Below, piece after piece: positions 5,368 through 9,033 of a stretch of DNA of 9,033 bases. Under the pieces are notes generated by a model. The model was not told the origin of the DNA. It saw only the letters and a list, made by a program, of their open reading frames with translations, and ran no database searches. How positions within the stretch are numbered: position 1 is the stretch's first letter; each line of letters starts with the position of its first letter. The stretch is from contig JASHQO010000303.1 of the NCBI GenBank assembly GCA_030039105.1, positions 1 through 9,033 on the forward strand. Direction: 5' to 3'. The stretch comes from Xanthobacteraceae bacterium. GTDB taxonomy: Bacteria > Pseudomonadota > Alphaproteobacteria > Rhizobiales > Xanthobacteraceae. A program made the translations under genes and the position numbers.

Positions 5368-6021
5368 TCACACTGTAATCACCCGGTCGACGTAAAGTTT
5401 CCACGTCCCCCGCGGCGGCGTTTGGCCGGACAACCAGGTGCCGGTGACTTTGCCTTCCCATTCCACCGGCAGCACCATGCCGCGCAGGAAGCGCGCCGCT
5501 ATTTGCTTCGAGCTCCAGGCGATCACGGTGTCGGAGCCGGTCTCCCACCAGGCGTCGCCGGGCAGCAGGTCGCGATGCGACTCGGCGTCCTGCTGGACGT
5601 TGAAGGTGCCTTCGATGAGGCAGCGGATGCCGGGGCCGGGATGCTGATGGCGATCGGCGATGCGGCCGGCGCCGGTGACGATCTGGTCGAGCCGGAGCAA
5701 CCAGCGGCTGCCCTCGGGCATGGCGAGGCTCGTGACGACGCGCGACATGCGCAGGCTGGACAGAACGCCCTCGCCGTCCTGCAAGACCGGGGCCGCATTC
5801 GGCGACGCGAGCTCCCAGCGCCAGACCTGACTCCACTCGCCGGCCGATCGGAAGGTCAGCGGGCCCGCCCAGGAGATCGCCTCGCCGGCGCCGATGGTTT
5901 TGTCGCTTATCTCGACGCGACCGTGCCGCACGTAGAGCAGACGATGGGCCGCCGGCAACGGCGACGCGGTCGCGCCGTCCGCGCCGACCTGGTCGTGATA
6001 AAAGTTCAACGAAAAGGGCAT
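5368..6021 (-). CDS. Cupin-domain (bicupin-like) protein
   Basis: A 217-residue protein that looks like two cupin beta-barrels. The N-terminal half (about 20-75; HRLLYVRHGRVEI...IGAGEAISW) lacks metal-binding histidines. The C-terminal half (about 105-190) has His125-x-His127 (DRHQHPGPG) and Glu137-Gly138 (IEGTFNV), close to cupin motif 1, then LLPGDAWWE, so a metal could bind there. The enzymatic or sensing role is unknown. I took the ATG at 6019-6021: no other ATG, GTG or TTG occurs in frame back to the upstream gene, although the ribosome binding site (GAGATGATGG region) is weak. The frame is open far upstream, but that part merely shadows the nitrilase-like gene. It starts 74 bp after that gene's stop on the same strand and is probably co-transcribed with it. 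An IS630 element lies 6 bp past its stop codon; the coding region is untouched. Confidence 0.8.
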   Translation of the reverse strand: MPFSLNFYHDQVGADGATASPLPAAHRLLYVRHGRVEISDKTIGAGEAISWAGPLTFRSAGEWSQVWRWELASPNAAPVLQDGEGVLSSLRMSRVVTSLAMPEGSRWLLRLDQIVTGAGRIADRHQHPGPGIRCLIEGTFNVQQDAESHRDLLPGDAWWETGSDTVIAWSSKQIAARFLRGMVLPVEWEGKVTGTWLSGQTPPRGTWKLYVDRVITV

Positions 6022-6095
6022 GACGCCATCATCTCGAGCAACGCCGCCACCATCTCCGCCGTGAGCTGCCTGGATGGCGTCGATCGCGGCGGGAT

Positions 6096-7175
6096 TCAGC
6101 CCGGGCTGTGGGCCGGCTTCTTCCAGATGCCGCGCTTCTGCATCAGCGCGACCTGCTTGTCGATGACCTCGCGCTTGTAGTCGGCGTGCTTGCCGGGAAC
6201 TTTGTCGATGTAGCGGTTCTTCGGATAGATCGGCTGCTCGTAGATGATCTGGGCGAGCTCGGCGCGCACATCCTTCATCCAGTTGGTCACCTGCGCCGAC
6301 TCGCGGTGATGGCGCAGCGCCTCGATATTGATGACGCCGGAGACGAAGGTCGAGCCGTTGGTGTCGCGCTGCTTGCCGACCAATTGGCCGCGGTAATCGA
6401 CTATCATCGACTGGCCGCCGCCGGCGTCGATGCCGAAATGGCGGCCTTCCGGATAGAGGTGATAGCTGCCGATGTTCGGCGCCACGATGTACATGTTGTT
6501 CTCGAGCGCGCGGGCGCGATTGGAAATCTCGAACACGTCGTTCTCGGTGAACGGGCACGGCATCGAGGCGCGATACACCACCTCGGCGCCGTTCATGGCG
6601 AGGCCGCGGCCGTTCTCCGGATAATTGCCCTCCATCGCCATCATGATGCCGAGGCGGCCGATCTTGGTGTCGGCGACCGGCCAGAACGCCTGCAGCGTGC
6701 GGCCGTATTTTTCGATCCACCAGTCATAGACGTCGTGCGGCGATACCGAGCGCTCGACCGGCAGCAGCGCGGAAATCTTGTAGTGCTGCAGAATAACCTC
6801 GCCGTCGGGATCGACGATGAAGCCGACATTGAAGAAGCGATCCTTCCAGTCGGGATGGCGCGCCTTGGCCTGCGCCATGATGTAGACGTTCCACTGTTTG
6901 GCGAGCTTGCCGATCTCGTCGCTCTCGGGGCCGGGAATGTCGATGCAGCAGGTGCGCGCATAATCGGCGTGGTCGACGTCGAGCACCTCGTCGTTGAAGC
7001 CCATCAGCGCGCCCTCGGGGATCGCCAAGAGCTTGACGGGGATGTCGAGGTTCGACAGCCAGAACGCCGCCTTGGTCAGGCTCTTGATGTGCTCGATATT
7101 GTGCTCGATGTCGTCGCGACGGCGAATGCCGTAGAAGGTCGGAATGAGGCCGACGGCGTTATAGGGCTCGATCAT
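6096..7175 (-). CDS. Nitrilase/aliphatic-amidase-like protein lacking the catalytic cysteine
   Basis: A 359-residue member of the carbon-nitrogen hydrolase fold. Family enzymes cleave amides or nitriles with a Glu-Lys-Cys triad. Here Glu54 (AIPEGALMG) and Lys133 (QHYKISALLP) are present, and Glu141 could be the second Glu of amidases. The nucleophile site, normally Cys followed by Y/D-D-x-x-x-P-E, reads G-I-M-M-A180-M-E-G-N-Y-P-E, with Ala (GCG) in place of Cys. The GNYPE and downstream RGLAMNGAEVV...ARALENNMYIVAPN pattern is nearest to aliphatic amidase/formamidase (AmiE-like). Without Cys, classical hydrolysis is unlikely, so it may be a non-catalytic binding or structural partner, or use other chemistry. 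The ATG at 7173-7175 is preceded by AGGAGAAGGG. It is probably co-transcribed with the cupin gene. The rest of the protein is intact, which argues against simple decay. Confidence 0.85.
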   Translation of the reverse strand: MIEPYNAVGLIPTFYGIRRRDDIEHNIEHIKSLTKAAFWLSNLDIPVKLLAIPEGALMGFNDEVLDVDHADYARTCCIDIPGPESDEIGKLAKQWNVYIMAQAKARHPDWKDRFFNVGFIVDPDGEVILQHYKISALLPVERSVSPHDVYDWWIEKYGRTLQAFWPVADTKIGRLGIMMAMEGNYPENGRGLAMNGAEVVYRASMPCPFTENDVFEISNRARALENNMYIVAPNIGSYHLYPEGRHFGIDAGGGQSMIVDYRGQLVGKQRDTNGSTFVSGVINIEALRHHRESAQVTNWMKDVRAELAQIIYEQPIYPKNRYIDKVPGKHADYKREVIDKQVALMQKRGIWKKPAHSPG

Positions 7176-7267
7176 TGCGCCCTTCTCCTGAGAGCCGGTT
7201 GTCTTTGATCATTGTGTCATGCCGCATCGCGCGCCGCGCGCGTGGGCGAAATTAATGGTTAACGCGC

Positions 7268-7338
7268 GTAGGGGCGGCCCTTGTGGCCGTCCTCCTTACG
7301 TCGCGTCGACCGCGGGCGCCCACGAGGGGCGCCCCTAC
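7268..7338. repeat. GC-rich intergenic inverted repeat (GTAGGGGCG type)
   Basis: The arms 7268-7292 and 7314-7338 pair at about 20 of 25 positions, bounded by GTAGGGGCG and CGCCCCTAC. It differs in sequence from the REP palindromes. It starts 10 bp past the TrpB-like stop codon and precedes the nitrilase-like gene by about 90 bp, so the transcript could fold here and uncouple expression of the two. Confidence 0.75.
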
Positions 7339-7348
7339 GGCGCGCCGT

Positions 7349-8713
7349 TCAGGCCGCGACGCTGGGCAGGCCGGCAAGCGCCATGGCGAGCTCGCCTTCG
7401 TCGTATTTCTGATCAATGAGCTTGCCTTCGAAATAGTTGATGTAGGCCGCCATGTCGAAGTGGCCGTGGCCCGAGAGGTTGAACAGGATGGTCTCGGACT
7501 TGCCCATCTGCTTGCAGCGCAGCGCCTCGTCAATGGCGCAGCGCACCGCATGCGTCGCCTCCGGCGCCGGCACGATGCCCTCGCAGCGGGCGAACTGCAC
7601 GCCGGCCTCGAAGCAGGCCTTCTGGTTATAGGCCTGCGCTTCGATGAGGCCGAGGTCGTAGATATGCGACACCATCGGCGCCATGCCGTGATAGCGCAAG
7701 CCGCCGGCATGGAAGCCCGGCGGGATGAAGGTCGAGCCGAGGGTGTGCATCTTCACCAGCGGCGTGAGATGCGCGGTATCGCCGAAATCGTAGGCGTATT
7801 TGCCGCGCGTCAGCGACGGACAGGCTGAGGGCTCGACGGCGACGAAGCGGCGCTTCTTGCCGCCGCGTAGCTGCAGGCCGAGGAACGGAAACGCCAGCCC
7901 GGCAAAATTCGAGCCGCCGCCGGTGCAGCCGATCACCACGTCGGGATCGTCGCCGGCGAGCTCGAATTGCTTGATCGCTTCCTGGCCGTTCACGGTCTGG
8001 TGCAGCAGCACGTGGTTGAGCACCGAGCCGAGCGAGTATTTCACCGCCGGATCCTTGGCCGCCACCTCGACCGCCTCCGAGATGGCGATGCCGAGCGAGC
8101 CCGGGCTGTTCGGATTCTTGGCGAGGATGGCGCGGCCGGACTCGGTCTCGTTCGACGGCGAGGCGATGCAGCGCGCGCCGTAGGTCTCCATCAGCGCGCG
8201 GCGGTATGGCTTTTGATCGTAGGAGACGCGGACCTGAAAGACGGTGACGTCGAGGCCGAACAGCGAGCCGGCGAAGGCGAGCGAGGAGCCCCATTGGCCG
8301 GCGCCGGTCTCGGTGGAGAGCCGCTTGACGCCCTGCTCCTTGTTGTACCAGGCCTGCGGCACCGCGGTGTTCGGCTTGTGCGAGCCGGCCGGCGAGACGC
8401 CTTCGTATTTGTAGTAAATCTTCGCCGGGGTGCCGAGCGCCTGCTCGAGGCGGCGGGCGCGGACGAGCGGCGACGGCCGCCACATGCGATAGACGTCGCG
8501 GATCGGCTCGGGGATGTCGATGGTGCGCTCCTGCGAGACCTCCTGCAGGATCAGCGCCATCGGAAACAACGGCTCGAGGTCGCCCGGCCCGACCGGCTGC
8601 TTGGTGCCGGGATGCAGCACCGGCGGCAGCGGCTTCGGCAGATCGGCCGCCAGATTGTACCAGGCCTTCGGAATGTCCTTTTCGTCGAGCACGTATTTGA
8701 TCTGATCGCCCAC
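7349..8713 (-). CDS. trpB2: TrpB2-type PLP-dependent tryptophan synthase beta-like enzyme
   Basis: A 454-residue fold-type II PLP enzyme. Family members make tryptophan from indole and serine, or act on related amino acids. Lys113 (AGSHKPNTA) is the Schiff-base lysine, ETGAGQWG (135-142) the substrate-carboxylate loop with the catalytic Glu135, GCTGGGSN (262-269) the phosphate cradle, and EGIVPAPEATHA (378-389) a further conserved TrpB segment. The extended N-terminus with ELFPM-like PLFPMALILQE and the overall length fit the TrpB2/TrpB-related group rather than the classical TrpB of about 400 residues. I chose the GTG at 8711-8713 because GGGAGGA lies 5 bp upstream. The open frame extends 17 codons further, but those are encoded by a REP palindrome. 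No trpA is present within the window, and the neighbours are hydrolases, so a catabolic or accessory role is plausible. No defects are seen. Confidence 0.9.
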   Translation of the reverse strand: MGDQIKYVLDEKDIPKAWYNLAADLPKPLPPVLHPGTKQPVGPGDLEPLFPMALILQEVSQERTIDIPEPIRDVYRMWRPSPLVRARRLEQALGTPAKIYYKYEGVSPAGSHKPNTAVPQAWYNKEQGVKRLSTETGAGQWGSSLAFAGSLFGLDVTVFQVRVSYDQKPYRRALMETYGARCIASPSNETESGRAILAKNPNSPGSLGIAISEAVEVAAKDPAVKYSLGSVLNHVLLHQTVNGQEAIKQFELAGDDPDVVIGCTGGGSNFAGLAFPFLGLQLRGGKKRRFVAVEPSACPSLTRGKYAYDFGDTAHLTPLVKMHTLGSTFIPPGFHAGGLRYHGMAPMVSHIYDLGLIEAQAYNQKACFEAGVQFARCEGIVPAPEATHAVRCAIDEALRCKQMGKSETILFNLSGHGHFDMAAYINYFEGKLIDQKYDEGELAMALAGLPSVAA

Positions 8714-8933
8714 GCTATCCTCCCACGCAACGACTACGCCAAGTGTAGCCCGGATGGAGCGCAAGCGAAATCCGGGAGCGGCAGCCAGGCGGCGAAGCCG
8801 CCCCGGATTGCGCTTCGCTCCATCCGGGCTACGCCGAGGCTATCCTCCCACGCAACGACTACGCCTGCGATCAAAGCTTGGTCGTGCGATAGCCGCAAAG
8901 CCGGGGCTATCCTCCCACCGCAACGGCTACGCC
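8714..8933. repeat. Repeated ribosome-binding-site leader segment, three copies
   Basis: A 27-bp segment beginning GCTATCCTCCCACGCAACG occurs exactly at 8714-8740 and 8839-8865, and with two changes (one inserted base, one substitution) at 8906-8933. The first copy is the real leader of the TrpB-like gene and contains its Shine-Dalgarno sequence. The others alternate with REP palindromes, indicating duplication of leader plus REP as a unit. No gene starts after the extra copies, and I see no gene from 8714 to the window end. Confidence 0.8.
8745..8832. repeat. REP/BIME-like palindrome 4
   Basis: An almost perfect inverted repeat from GTAGCCCGGATGGAGCGCAAG to CTTCGCTCCATCCGGGCTAC with a GC-rich centre that can form its own small stem (GGCGGC...GCCGCC). 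It lies 31 bp upstream of the TrpB-like start codon. Confidence 0.85.
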
Positions 8934-8937
8934 GGGT

Positions 8938-9025
8938 GTAGCCCGGATGGAGCGCAAGCGAAATCCGGGAGCGGCAGCCAGGCGTCGAAGCCGCCCCGGA
9001 TTGCGCTTCGCTCCATCCGGGCTAC
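8938..9025. repeat. REP/BIME-like palindrome 5
   Basis: Nearly identical to 8745-8832 along its 88 bp; I see one difference in the centre (GCGTCG for GCGGCG). Such close identity implies recent duplication rather than independent insertion. Confidence 0.85.
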
Positions 9026-9033
9026 GGTCTAAA

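Noticed and set aside
6022..6720. N-terminal extension of the cupin frame to 450 residues
   Set aside because: The extension overlaps the well-supported nitrilase-like gene in another frame and is Arg/His/Pro-rich nonsense.
6108..7208. A 366-residue plus-strand frame opposite the nitrilase-like gene
   Set aside because: It has no motif and the composition of an antisense shadow; there is no ribosome binding site to support it.
8714..8764. Upstream ATG start for the TrpB2-like gene
   Set aside because: The 17 added codons come from the REP palindrome and leader, while the GTG at 8713 has GGGAGGA at ideal spacing.
7967..8941. A 324-residue plus-strand frame opposite the TrpB2-like gene
   Set aside because: A shadow of the PLP enzyme gene; its C-terminal part is translated REP repeat.
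8714..9033. CRISPR array
   Set aside because: The repeats are long palindromes of the REP type with only two or three irregular units, no regular spacers and no cas genes.

Overview
The window looks like a chromosomal segment of a high-GC alphaproteobacterium of the Bradyrhizobium/Rhodopseudomonas type. The basis is codon use, the intergenic palindromes built on GTAGCCCGGATGGAGCG, and the style of the proteins. No marker gene allows a firmer placement.

Left part (36-2720): an apparently intact, unusual transposable element. An 18-bp terminal inverted repeat with one mismatch (45-62 and 2694-2711) bounds 2667 bp and is flanked on both sides by the identical 9-bp direct repeat GATGGCGTT (36-44 and 2712-2720), as expected of a target-site duplication. 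Inside are three genes. A transposase with an N-terminal SWIM zinc finger and an IS4-like Y-x2-R-x3-E-x6-K DDE signature reads leftwards. A divergent pair reads rightwards: an 80-residue DUF6471-like, probably DNA-binding protein, then a 304-residue single-pass membrane coiled-coil protein. The two units share an intergenic region with overlapping divergent promoters and three copies of TATGGGA. So this is a transposase plus a candidate regulator and a membrane cargo gene, not a minimal IS.

Right part (2865-8713): four metabolic genes, all on the minus strand. In transcription order they are a TrpB2-type PLP enzyme, an aliphatic-amidase/nitrilase-like protein whose catalytic Cys position is Ala, a bicupin-like protein, and an amidohydrolase-2 (ACMSD-like) metalloenzyme. 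The nitrilase-like and cupin genes are only 74 bp apart and probably co-transcribed. The group suggests a catabolic or modification pathway for a nitrogen-containing or aromatic compound, but the substrate cannot be read from the sequence.

This group has been interrupted. A 1046-bp IS630-family element (4314-5359, in a TA dinucleotide) sits 6 bp past the cupin stop codon and separates that gene from the amidohydrolase. Its transposase is split at an A8 run. Five REP/BIME-like palindromes (2744-2830, 4038-4146, 4217-4304, 8745-8832, 8938-9025) and one other GC-rich inverted repeat (7268-7338) fill the intergenic spaces. Two of the REP regions are locally duplicated together with the leader DNA of the adjacent gene.
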